From assembly GCA_902363665.1 (NCBI GenBank), contig CABJAW010000011.1, forward strand, positions 83,822-147,821: a DNA stretch of 64,000 nucleotides. The letters are read 5' to 3'. The position numbers and the translations under genes are program-made. Under the pieces are notes generated by a model. That model was not told the origin of the DNA. It worked only from the letters and a program-made list of their open reading frames with translations, and ran no database searches. The DNA is from Lachnospiraceae bacterium. Lineage in GTDB: Bacteria > Bacillota > Clostridia > Lachnospirales > Lachnospiraceae. Position 1 is the stretch's first letter. Each line of letters starts with the position of its first letter. Shown piece after piece: positions 1 to 6,760 of the stretch.

Positions 1-2
1 CG

Positions 3-62
3 GGAGTAGCACAGGAAGAAGGCAAGCGCGGCAAAGACGGCAAGGTTTTTATAGATACCTGA
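3..62 (+). CDS. possible 3' end of a gene entering from the left
   Basis: An open frame runs from the window edge to a stop at 60-62 and encodes about 19 hydrophilic residues rich in Gly, Lys and Glu. It may be the C-terminus of a gene of the same element as the tnpW gene downstream. Too little is visible to assign a family. A long inverted repeat overlaps it. Confidence 0.25.
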   Translation, partial: GVAQEEGKRGKDGKVFIDT

Positions 63-85
63 AAGCTGCCGCCTTGCCTTCTTCC
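14..85. repeat. long inverted repeat upstream of tnpW
   Basis: Arms GGAAGAAGGCAAG (14-26) and CTTGCCTTCTTCC (73-85) are perfectly complementary over 13 bp. Pairing continues inward with GCGGC/GCCGC after one bulged base. There is no T-run after the hairpin, so it is not a typical intrinsic terminator. It could be a processing or regulatory structure, or a recombinase site. Confidence 0.6.
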
Positions 86-150
86 CTTATATCGACACCG
101 CCCGATGATGAACAGACACCGGGCATTTTTCATTTACAGGAGGATTTTGA

Positions 151-315
151 ATGACTAATACCGCAAACACACCAAACCCCAAGGACTGCCCGACAGTCAG
201 AAGAAAAATCGGCAAGACCACCTATATCGTCCATGTCCATTTCAGCGAGACCGCCAAGGAGACGATGGAGGACAAAATCAAGCGTATGCTCCGTGAGGAA
301 GTCCGCAAAATGTAA
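151..315 (+). CDS. tnpW: transposon-encoded protein TnpW
   Basis: This 54-residue protein has an RRKIGKTTYIVHVHFSETAK core and a basic C-terminus (RMLREEVRKM). From family knowledge it matches TnpW, a small protein of unknown biochemical function carried by Tn4451-like and related clostridial mobilizable elements. An ATG at 151 follows AGGAGG at 139-144. The gene stops at 315, about 30 bp before sequence of the coupling-protein gene begins. It therefore appears to be the last gene of an element whose remainder lies left of the window. It was too short for routine gene callers with high cutoffs. The family call is from recognised sequence pattern. Confidence 0.8.
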   Translation: MTNTANTPNPKDCPTVRRKIGKTTYIVHVHFSETAKETMEDKIKRMLREEVRKM

Positions 316-347
316 CTTCTTTGTGAAAGCGATTAAAAAGTCCTTGA

Positions 348-1235
348 CAATTTGTCTCTGGCAAAACGGCAAAGTCGATTTTGATCAGCTGTGGAGCAAG
401 GCTGGCACCATTTGATATTGCGGAGCTTCGTGAGATCATGAGTTATGATGAAATGGAACTGGATATGGTAGGGGATCAGAGGACAGCATTGTTTATCATT
501 ATTTCAGATACCGATGATACGTTTAACTTTGTTGTGGCAATGATGTACAGCCAGTTATTTAACCTGTTATGTGACAGAGCAGACGATGTACACCATGGAC
601 GATTGCCTTATCATGTCAGAATATTAGCTGATGAATTTGCGAATATCGGACAGATTCCGAAATTTGATAAGCTGATCGCAACTATTCGTAGCCGTGAGAT
701 TTCAGCATCCATTATCCTCCAGTCGCAGTCACAGCTCAAGACCATCTATAAAGATGCTGCTGAAACCATTTTAGGTAACTGCGATACGATGTTGTTCCTT
801 GGCGGAAAGGAAAGTTCCACATTAAAGGAGATTTCCGAGACACTGGGAAAGGAAACGATTGATTTATACAACACTTCTGATACCCGTGGACAGAGCCGTT
901 CTTATGGGATGAATTACCAGAAAACAGGAAAGGAATTGATGAGCCGGGACGAGCTTGCGGTCATGGATGGCAGTAAATGTATCCTTCAGCTGAGAGGTGT
1001 CAGACCATTTTTCAGTGACAAGTTTGATATTACCAAGCATAAACGATACAAGGAATTGTCGGACTATGATAAGAAAAAGGAATTTGATGTGGAAGCGTAT
1101 ATGCGGCATCGGATGGAAGTGAAGCTGACAAGGACACAGGAATTTGACCTGTATGCCTTTTCAGAGGAAAGTCTGGCAGAAGAATTAAATACAGAAAACA
1201 AGGAAGCAGAGCATGTGAAAGATTCGGACACATAG
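348..1235 (+). pseudogene. virD4: 5'-truncated VirD4/TraG type IV coupling protein
   Basis: VirD4-type homology starts about 348 (FVSGKTAKSILISCG) and runs open to 1235, with a stop in the same frame at 345-347. Only the C-terminal half or so of a roughly 600-residue coupling protein remains. The Walker B-like segment ILADEFANIGQIP and the conserved SQSQLKTIY and GNCDTMLFLGG segments are present. The N-terminal membrane anchor and Walker A region are missing. A TTG at 381 could start a fragment. In the family, these ATPases deliver the relaxosome to the T4SS channel. The upstream sequence instead belongs to a tnpW-bearing element, so the loss reflects insertion or recombination. The fragment is unlikely to work as a coupling protein unless the 5' part lies elsewhere. 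Confidence 0.85.
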
Positions 1236-1270
1236 CTCTTTTTCTTTGCCCTTATAGGGAGGTGATGGAT

Positions 1271-1324
1271 TTGAGAGATCATGAAAGGCCGCCCATAAGG
1301 GCAGAGCCGGAAGAGACTTCTTAA
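1271..1324 (+). CDS. possible 17-residue peptide between virD4 and maff2
   Basis: A TTG at 1271 follows a good ribosome binding site (GGGAGGTGAT, 1258-1267) and opens 17 codons ending MRDH...EPEETS. It sits where many related ICEs have a very small gene between virD4 and maff2. Length makes the call weak; the ribosome binding site is the main support. Confidence 0.25.
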   Translation: MRDHERPPIRAEPEETS

Positions 1325-1375
1325 AACATAGATAGAAACCGAGAAAAAGCAATGATTTGAAAGGAGACAACGACT

Positions 1376-1534
1376 ATGGCGTTTTTTAATCAGGCAATTA
1401 ATATTTTACAGACTCTTGTAGTAGCGATCGGAGCTGGTCTTGCAGTATGGGGTGTTATCAACCTGCTGGAAGGTTACGGAAACGACAATCCGGGTGCAAA
1501 ATCCCAGGGGATTAAGCAGCTTATGGCTAAGTAG
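1376..1534 (+). pseudogene. Maff2 family membrane protein, 5' part (interrupted)
   Basis: The ATG at 1376 follows AAAGGAGACAACGACT. The protein starts MAFFNQAINILQTLVVAIG, is mostly hydrophobic, and has the GYGNDNPGAKSQGIKQLMA segment of the Maff2 family. These are small membrane proteins, about 70 residues, in Tn1549/CTn-like T4SS operons, probably equivalent to a VirB2/VirB3-like component. Here the frame ends after ...QLMAK at 1534. The missing tail (GGGVVLIGTQLV...) is found at 13242-13325, on the far side of an 11.7-kb element. The GIKQLMA segment occurs at both junctions. Confidence 0.85.
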
Positions 1535-1599
1535 ATGTAATCAAGAAAAGAAAGGAAAAGCACAATCCAGACGGAACCGGCGATTGTGTCAAGAAATGT

Positions 1600-1628
1600 T
1601 TGTGGAATAGCAAGAACTTTGTTATAAT
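1600..1628 (+). promoter_or_regulatory. promoter of the element's first HTH gene
   Basis: TTGTGG (1600-1605) and TATAAT (1623-1628) with a 17-bp spacer lie 42 bp before the ATG at 1671. The -10 is perfect; the -35 matches at four of six positions. Confidence 0.6.
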
Positions 1629-1670
1629 GGGAACAGGAACCCCGGAACCGGGAGGAAGGCAGGAGGATAA

Positions 1671-1880
1671 ATGCACATAAGCTATAAACCCCTCTGGCAT
1701 ACGTTGGTTGAGCGCAATATGAGGAAAGAGGACTTGCGGATTGCCGCAGGTCTTACCACAAATATGATAGCCAATATGGGTAAAGGCAAAAACATCAGCA
1801 TGGAAACGCTGGTTCGTATCTGCGAAGCCCTGAATTGTGGTATCTTAGATGTAATCGAATTAGAGAAGGACGATGAATAA
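1671..1880 (+). CDS. small XRE/Cro-CI helix-turn-helix regulator
   Basis: This 69-residue protein is one HTH_3-like domain: LRIAAGLTTNMIANMGKGKN for the helix-turn-helix and SMETLVRICEALNC for the following helices, ending with a short acidic tail. It resembles YozG-type regulators that commonly control neighbouring element genes. The start is chosen at ATG 1671 after AGGAGG (1661-1666). It is first in the insertion, has its own promoter, and is followed by a terminator, so it is a single-gene unit. Its target is unknown; the ECF sigma cassette or the opposing HTH gene at 3919 are candidates. Confidence 0.8.
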   Translation: MHISYKPLWHTLVERNMRKEDLRIAAGLTTNMIANMGKGKNISMETLVRICEALNCGILDVIELEKDDE

Positions 1881-1927
1881 TAGCTATTGCTATCTTTCAC
1901 AAAACACCATAAGAAAAGTTTTCTTTT

Positions 1928-1967
1928 AATGCCGGGAGTGAAACTACCTACTTCGCCCCGGCATTTT
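1928..1967 (+). terminator. intrinsic terminator after the HTH gene
   Basis: AATGCCGGG (1928-1936) pairs with CCCGGCATT (1957-1965), followed by T residues. It separates the small HTH gene from the sigma factor operon. Confidence 0.7.
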
Positions 1968-2052
1968 ACCTGTAAAAAAAAATTTTTGAAAAAAGTGAAC
2001 CGCATACAAAGTCATGGCGAATATAGGGTGAACGGGCAATGGAGGTGAAACA

Positions 2053-2577
2053 TTGGACGCAAGAGAAATCGAGAAATGTATTGATGAGTTCGGTACAGAT
2101 ATATATAGATTTTGCCTGAAACTCTGTATGGACAAATCAGAAGCAGAGGACTTGTATCAACAGACTTTTCTAAAAGCGTTAGAAATGGAATGGACACTTG
2201 ACTGGGGGCAAAATCCCAAAGCACTGTTTTTTTCCTTGACGCACAATCTTTGGAAAAGCGATAGACGAAAGCAGGCCCGCCGAAATATGATTGCTCCATG
2301 TAGTAATTTGGATGATGAAGCAGAAGCAGTCTTACATTCCGACGAAAGTATTGAAGAAAGCTACTTGCAGAAAGAATTGATTTCAGAAGTTAATCGGATT
2401 ATTGAAACCCTACCAGAAAAAATCCGAATACCGCTGACACTGTTTTATCTTTCTAATTGTTCCGTAGAGCAAATATCAACAATCATTAAGAAACCGCCTG
2501 GAACGGTAAAAAGCCGATTGTTTAAGGGAAGAAGTCTGATTAAGAAAAGATTGGAGGAAGCGGGATATGAAAAATGA
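2053..2577 (+). CDS. ECF-type RNA polymerase sigma factor
   Basis: This 174-residue protein has the two domains of ECF (sigma-70 group 4) factors. Region 2 lies at about residues 10-75 (YRFCLKLCMDKSEAEDLYQQTFLKAL, then a FFSLTHNLWKSDRRKQAR segment). Region 4 lies at about 110-165 (LPEKIRIPLTLFYLSNCSVEQI then KPPGTVKSRLFKGR). A TTG start at 2053 is used because GGAGGTGAAAC lies just upstream. Its end overlaps the next gene by 11 bp, and that gene encodes a small membrane protein, so an anti-sigma relation is likely. The set looks like a cell-envelope stress or signal cassette carried as cargo. The target promoters are unknown. Confidence 0.85.
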   Translation: MDAREIEKCIDEFGTDIYRFCLKLCMDKSEAEDLYQQTFLKALEMEWTLDWGQNPKALFFSLTHNLWKSDRRKQARRNMIAPCSNLDDEAEAVLHSDESIEESYLQKELISEVNRIIETLPEKIRIPLTLFYLSNCSVEQISTIIKKPPGTVKSRLFKGRSLIKKRLEEAGYEK

Positions 2578-2944
2578 CCTTTTCAATACAGAAATTGATG
2601 AAATCATCCGGGCTTCTATGAAACTGGCTGACGAACCAGACCCGGAGTTGAACAACAAACTGAAAGCGACATTGTATCAAAAGGAAACGGCAATGCGAAA
2701 GCAACCCGCCACACGCGGTTTTTCTCTTTGGTATTTGCCGATGATTTTGAACTTAGTTACATTTATTATGCTGGCAGGTGTAGCACTAATAGTAATCAGC
2801 AACACTTATTTATCTTACTTTGCTGCTGGTATCTGTTTCTACATTGGACTGGCAGGCGTTTTGCTTACCATCGTTGGTGTTAAAAGGACAAATATGAAAG
2901 AGGATATAACAATCCGTGTTGAGAAAAGAGGTGCATTAGCGTGA
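2567..2944 (+). CDS. small membrane protein, likely anti-sigma partner
   Basis: The 125-residue protein has a soluble N-terminal half of about 50 residues, then two hydrophobic segments (about residues 52-75 and 80-103) and a short basic tail. It overlaps the ECF sigma gene by 11 bp and the following gene by 4 bp (GTGA), so the three are translationally coupled. This arrangement is typical for a membrane-bound anti-sigma factor that holds the sigma factor through its cytoplasmic N-terminus. I do not recognise a specific Pfam family, and no zinc-binding HxxxCxxC motif is present. The anti-sigma role is inference from topology and context. Confidence 0.65.
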   Translation: MKNDLFNTEIDEIIRASMKLADEPDPELNNKLKATLYQKETAMRKQPATRGFSLWYLPMILNLVTFIMLAGVALIVISNTYLSYFAAGICFYIGLAGVLLTIVGVKRTNMKEDITIRVEKRGALA

Positions 2945-3834
2945 ATCATACAAAAAAGAACAAACTTCCGCTTTATATCGGCATTCCAGTTATTCTACTG
3001 TTAATTTTCCTGCGGTTTGGACTATATTTTCTGAAAAGCGATGGCTTTAGCGGCCTTTCCATGCTGCTTCCCATTCTGCTTCTTTGCTTTATTCTTTTCG
3101 CCCTATGTACTTGTGGCTTCTTTGCAGCATGGGTATATCAGGATTGTAAAAAGCGGGGCGACGACCCGGTATTGTGGGCGATTGTAGTTTTTATCGCAAC
3201 TCCTTTTATTGGCTTGCTGATTTATTTTCTGCGCCGTTCAGAGATAAAAGCAACGTGTCCTGCCTGCGGGCATCGAATTTCATTGAAAGCAAAATATTGT
3301 GAAGAATGCGGAACGCATATTGAAAACAAGGAGAATAATGGCGTTATGGTTAAACAGGAAACCCACCACTTAAAATTTATTGTTGCCGGTATTATCAGTA
3401 TGGTGCTTATGTTGGTCTGCCTGACAGGGTTTATTGTCAGTGCTGCTACCGGAAATGGTGTAAATACGGATGTTACATCGAACGACCGAGTTTGGAATTT
3501 GGGAACAATCAGCATGAATTATGACACTTATCTGAATGGTGTTTGGAAGTTGGATTTTAGAAGTGCCAGTGATGGATTTGTGAAAGAACAAAACATGATG
3601 GTAGATGACGCAGAAACTCAAATGCTTCACGCTGATATTTCTTGCGAAACGGTGCCTGATGGAGCATCACTTACTTTGTGGCTGGTGCAGGGTGATGTAT
3701 CAAAATCCTTTGATGTCACAAATCTTTCCGACCCCTTAGAGTATTCTTTGAGTGAATTTGAAAACGGGAAAATCCATGTAAGATTGCAGATCAATGGTGT
3801 GGAAGATACCATTTCAGAAATCTATGTGAAATAA
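2941..3834 (+). CDS. zinc-ribbon membrane protein of the sigma operon
   Basis: The 297-residue protein starts at GTG 2941, overlapping the previous stop. It has hydrophobic segments near residues 10-30, 35-62 and 75-95, then a zinc ribbon (CPACGHRIS...YCEECG, about residues 102-120). A further membrane segment at about 140-165 follows, with an extracellular C-terminal domain of about 130 residues. The C-terminal part looks like a beta-rich sensor domain. It is third in the ECF operon and may be the signal-sensing component or a sigma target. No enzyme motif is seen. A strong bidirectional terminator follows. Confidence 0.6.
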   Translation: MNHTKKNKLPLYIGIPVILLLIFLRFGLYFLKSDGFSGLSMLLPILLLCFILFALCTCGFFAAWVYQDCKKRGDDPVLWAIVVFIATPFIGLLIYFLRRSEIKATCPACGHRISLKAKYCEECGTHIENKENNGVMVKQETHHLKFIVAGIISMVLMLVCLTGFIVSAATGNGVNTDVTSNDRVWNLGTISMNYDTYLNGVWKLDFRSASDGFVKEQNMMVDDAETQMLHADISCETVPDGASLTLWLVQGDVSKSFDVTNLSDPLEYSLSEFENGKIHVRLQINGVEDTISEIYVK

Positions 3835-3879
3835 TAAGTTTGACCGATAAGCTGAAAAACTGAATAAAGAAAGCCAAAG

Positions 3880-3919
3880 CTGCCGTTGCAGGAACACCCA
3901 TTCCCACAACGGCAGTTTT
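3880..3919. terminator. bidirectional terminator between convergent genes
   Basis: CTGCCGTTG (3880-3888) pairs with CAACGGCAG (3907-3915), followed by TTTTCATTTT on the plus strand. It lies between the sigma operon and the minus-strand HTH gene at 3919-4731 and should serve both. Confidence 0.75.
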
Positions 3920-4731
3920 CATTTTCTCTTGCGCCGGAAGTTGAAGGGGCTGTTTTTAATGTTCGGCGCTTTTGACAATATCTTTTTCAATATCTTCTGT
4001 TCATCCGGCGGCAGCTTGTAGAAATCAACGCCGAGCATATTGAAAATGACCGCCCACACCTTTCCGAGATAATCCCCGGAGGATTGAATGGCTTTCCGAA
4101 TATCCATCGCCACTTTCTTTGCGGCAGAGTAATCCGGCGTACTGTCAATGTCATGCTCATGGGCTTTCCGTATGTCGTGGAGAATGGCGTCCCATGTTTT
4201 GTGCGTCACATGACAGAAGAAATCTTCTTCCTTTACCTCTGCGGCAAGGATAGTCTTTGAATAGAAATCATCTTCCGCCTGCTTGTATTTCTGGATGATG
4301 GTCTGCCGCTGTTCTTCCAAAGACTCATAAAGGGTGCGAAAGGTGGAGGTTGCATGGCCGTCTATGTATATCTCCGTGTCGGTCATAAGCTGCTCAAATT
4401 TATCATTGGTAGCAATCTCACACAGGAGCCGGTTATTGATACGGCCACTCTTTAGCAGCGCCACCATTTCATCATTCAGGTGCAGTTCCATCAGGGGCGT
4501 GTTTATCTGCTCCCGGTTTTCTGTCCGGCAGAACAGGTAATCAAGAGATACCTCATAGAAGTCGGCCAGCGTGATAAGATTGCCGTGGTTGATTTCCTTA
4601 TTGTCGTTGGCTTCATAGCTGGCGAGGGCTGACTTTGAAATGCCGGTTTGCTGCGCCAGTTCTTCCAGATTTAAGCCCTTATCTTTGCGTAACTCCCAAA
4701 GGCGTTCCTGTATGGTAGTTGCCCTCAGCAT
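3919..4731 (-). CDS. XRE helix-turn-helix regulator with C-terminal domain
   Basis: The 270-residue protein has an N-terminal XRE domain at about residues 6-66 (LRKDKGLNLEELAQQTGISK then SALASYEAND and DFYEVSLDYLF). About 190 residues without a recognised motif follow, with charged helical stretches (about 115-160) and a basic C-terminal tail (NFRRKRK). Regulators of this architecture occur at the same position in Tn4451-like elements and may control transfer or excision. The gene is transcribed against the sigma operon and away from the mobilization genes. Its upstream region (4732-5264) is long and structured, so it may bind there. The target is inferred only. Confidence 0.75.
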   Translation of the reverse strand: MLRATTIQERLWELRKDKGLNLEELAQQTGISKSALASYEANDNKEINHGNLITLADFYEVSLDYLFCRTENREQINTPLMELHLNDEMVALLKSGRINNRLLCEIATNDKFEQLMTDTEIYIDGHATSTFRTLYESLEEQRQTIIQKYKQAEDDFYSKTILAAEVKEEDFFCHVTHKTWDAILHDIRKAHEHDIDSTPDYSAAKKVAMDIRKAIQSSGDYLGKVWAVIFNMLGVDFYKLPPDEQKILKKILSKAPNIKNSPFNFRRKRK

Positions 4732-4777
4732 AGGGCGCTCACTCCTTTCCGGCGGCTGTTTTCCTGCCGCTAACTGG

Positions 4778-4806
4778 ATTATACCATACTTTCCATAATC
4801 GTGGAA
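4778..4806 (-). promoter_or_regulatory. possible promoter of the minus-strand HTH gene
   Basis: On the minus strand, TTCCAC (4806-4801) and TATAAT (4783-4778) are separated by 17 bp, about 47 bp before the start codon. The -10 is perfect and the -35 is weak. Confidence 0.45.
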
Positions 4807-4849
4807 TTTTCCGTTTTTCGCCCCGAAATCCTACTTTGTGGATATACGG

Positions 4850-5124
4850 CACAGGGAACAAAAATGGTCTATGATACAGGTAGTTCATCGATGGATTATT
4901 CCAATCGAATGACCGGCCTGTATGGGATATGCTCCCCGGCGATGTAGCGCAACGACTTGCGGAAGGGAAATGGAGGAACCCTGACCGCAACGAGCGTACC
5001 AAAGGGAGCGAAACGCCGTTGTGAGAGCCAGGGGCAGGAACGACATCAGGGAGAACCGGCGAAAATGAACACCGAATTGATACTGAAACACAACAATCCG
5101 ATAGGGCATAGTCTACCCTATCCG
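4850..5124. other. long noncoding leader with inverted repeat
   Basis: The 530-bp gap 4732-5264 contains no convincing gene. Its centre (about 4910-5095) is compositionally balanced and not low-complexity. An inverted repeat GATAGGG (5100-5106) / CCCTATC (5116-5122) follows. A purine-rich ribosome binding site precedes the next gene at 5265. It could be a structured RNA leader, an operator region for the divergent HTH gene, or a replication or transfer site of the element. The sequence alone does not decide. Confidence 0.4.
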
Positions 5125-5264
5125 TAATACTACGGGGGATTTCCGGGCGGTTCTATGGCCGCTTTTTCCCTGAAAATCGCCCCGAAACATGACACTAAAA
5201 TCTGCTATCCGTCTATTGCGGCTGTTACGGCTGAAATGGGCGGATTTTTGTTTAAGGAGGCACC

Positions 5265-5456
5265 ATGCCGAGAATGCCGAAAAAGAGGAAGCTGGAACTG
5301 TCCTTCTTCCTCAATGAACGGGGGCGGGTAACGTACAACGCCCTTTGCCGGAAATGCCAGCGCACTTGTAAGCAGAGTTTCCGGGCGGTCATTGTGGACT
5401 GCCCCCATTATCTTTCCAAACGCTCAAAACGAAAAATAAAGGAGGACACCGATTGA
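5265..5456 (+). CDS. cysteine-rich VLP-type small protein
   Basis: The 63-residue basic protein contains CRKCQRTCKQSF and a later Cys-Pro, a likely zinc-binding cluster, with a Lys/Arg-rich C-terminus. It matches the small 'cysteine-rich VLP' proteins found in Tn4451-like elements upstream of the replication and mobilization genes. A strong AAGGAGG ribosome binding site precedes the ATG at 5265. It leads an operon of closely spaced genes (5265-6408). The function is unknown; a nucleic-acid binding role is plausible. Confidence 0.65.
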   Translation: MPRMPKKRKLELSFFLNERGRVTYNALCRKCQRTCKQSFRAVIVDCPHYLSKRSKRKIKEDTD

Positions 5457-5795
5457 ATGGAAGTTGAATTTATGACCGCAGACACCACCCTGCCGCCCTG
5501 TATGCCGCTGCCGAGAGCCATGCTGCGGCTCCCGATCAGCAGCACCGCCAAGGTCATGTACGCCCGGATGTTGGATATTGTTTTCCTGTCCGGCATAGAG
5601 GACGCCAACGGGATTTTATTTATCCATTTCCCCATCGTGGAACTGGCGGCGGCACTTGCCCGCAGCACCATGACCGTGAAGCGTTCCCTGAATGAATTGG
5701 AGGACGCCGGACTGATACTGCGAGTGCGTCAGGGCTTCGGGGAACCCAACAAGATATATGTACTCATTCCCAAGAAGGAGGACAGCCGCCTATGA
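5457..5795 (+). CDS. winged-helix protein similar to replication initiator A N-terminus
   Basis: The 112-residue protein has a winged-helix core: LPRAMLRLPISSTAKVMYARML, then LAAALARSTMTVKRSLNELEDAGLI (recognition helix about residues 65-85) and a wing RVRQGFGEPNKIYVL. This resembles the N-terminal domain of RepA_N/DnaD-like initiators annotated in related elements, but it is short and lacks the C-terminal part. ATG 5457 is the usual start; ATG 5472 is an alternative. It overlaps the next gene by 4 bp. The likely role is binding of element DNA for replication or transcription control. Confidence 0.65.
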   Translation: MEVEFMTADTTLPPCMPLPRAMLRLPISSTAKVMYARMLDIVFLSGIEDANGILFIHFPIVELAAALARSTMTVKRSLNELEDAGLILRVRQGFGEPNKIYVLIPKKEDSRL

Positions 5796-6091
5796 ATGAA
5801 AAGCTGGAAAAACTCAATCAGGAGATAGAGAAAACGGAAAAGAAGCTGCGGAGGGCGCAGCATGAAGAAAAGATATTGGAACACCAGATAAAGACGTTGA
5901 CACGGAAGGAACGGACACACCGGCTTTGCACCAGAGCCGCCATGCTGGAAAGCTACCTTCCCCACCCGGAAGCCATCACGGATGAACAGGTCAGTCTGTT
6001 TTTGAAGCTGCTGTTCCGTCAGGACAGCACCCGGCAGCTTATGGAAAAAGTATTTGCCGGAAACGGCACAGAGAAGGAGGGCGCAGAATGA
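5792..6091 (+). CDS. DUF3847 family protein
   Basis: The 99-residue protein has a strongly charged coiled-coil N-terminus (residues 1-40) and a helical C-terminal part beginning RTHRLCTRAAMLESYLP. This is the pattern of DUF3847 proteins, which accompany relaxase genes in clostridial mobilizable elements. It overlaps its neighbours by 4 bp on both sides, so it is translationally coupled to the winged-helix gene and the next gene. The function is not established. A relaxosome accessory role is inferred from its constant position upstream of oriT and relaxase. Confidence 0.75.
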   Translation: MNEKLEKLNQEIEKTEKKLRRAQHEEKILEHQIKTLTRKERTHRLCTRAAMLESYLPHPEAITDEQVSLFLKLLFRQDSTRQLMEKVFAGNGTEKEGAE

Positions 6092-6408
6092 AGATGAATT
6101 TTTCAAAAGACGAGTTGGCTATGGTCTATCAGTACGCCGCCGGTACGAAGGAAGAAACCCTTGCGGGGCTGAAAGAAATCGTGCCGGTTATCCGTGACCG
6201 GCAGACGAGGGAGATTGTGGAGAGTACCATCCGAAAGCTGGACGCCATCCCGGAGCCGGAGTGCCGCCGCTTTATCGCTGACACAAAGCAGCGTTTTATC
6301 CAGAAGCGGGACAATTCCATCCGGCGCAGGCTTGCCGAAGCCAAGGCACAGGCGAGGACGGAAAAACCACATCCCAAGAGAAAAGAGCCAGACCAGGAAC
6401 GGTCATAA
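6088..6408 (+). CDS. transposon-transfer-assisting-like small protein
   Basis: The 106-residue protein begins MKMNFSKDELAMVYQYAAGT and has regularly spaced hydrophobics up to CRRFIADTKQRF, then a very basic tail (about residues 70-106). The N-terminal 65 residues resemble the TTRAP-type small helical proteins of conjugative transposons. It is the last gene of the 5265-6408 operon and lies just before the candidate oriT. The basic tail would suit DNA binding. The family assignment is tentative. Confidence 0.55.
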   Translation: MKMNFSKDELAMVYQYAAGTKEETLAGLKEIVPVIRDRQTREIVESTIRKLDAIPEPECRRFIADTKQRFIQKRDNSIRRRLAEAKAQARTEKPHPKRKEPDQERS

Positions 6409-6423
6409 TCGCTTCCAGAGCCG

Positions 6424-6494
6424 CAGCCCGTGGGCTGCCCCTCTGAAAGAGGGCGCAACTATACACCGGTCGAGCCGGTGCGTTGCGTCCTGCC
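6424..6494. other. candidate origin of transfer (oriT) of the inserted element
   Basis: Three hairpins are packed here: CAGCCC/GGGCTG (6424-6437), CCTCT/AGAGG (about 6440-6452), and a nested one where CGCAAC (6454-6459) pairs with GTTGCG (6482-6487) enclosing CACCGG/CCGGTG (6464-6480). Immediately after comes GTCCTGCC (6487-6494), resembling the IncP-type nic core ATCCTGC used by MOBP relaxases. It lies upstream of the MobA/MobL relaxase gene in a gap with no gene. The structure is read directly; the oriT role is inferred. Confidence 0.55.
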
Positions 6495-6710
6495 GGAAGC
6501 CCCTTGCAGGGAGCAGATGATTTCCGCAGATTTTTAATCTGTTCCAATCATCACAGGGGAAGCTACACTTCCCCTGCGCTGGCTGCCGCCAGCTACCCCT
6601 TTGTGGACTTGCTGACCGGAAACACCTTGCGCTGCAAGCTGTTCCCGGCCAACAAGTTTATCCAAAGCCAATCACAATTACATTTTCAAGATTATTTTCA
6701 AACCGTCTCA

Positions 6711-6739
6711 TTGCATGGAATAGTCTGCTCCACTATAAT
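6711..6739 (+). promoter_or_regulatory. promoter of the alkyltransferase-like gene
   Basis: TTGCAT (6711-6716) and TATAAT (6734-6739) with a 17-bp spacer precede an AGGAGG ribosome binding site and the ATG at 6761. This gives the cargo gene its own transcription unit. Confidence 0.7.
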
Positions 6740-6760
6740 TACGATAGGAGGTGTTGAGAG

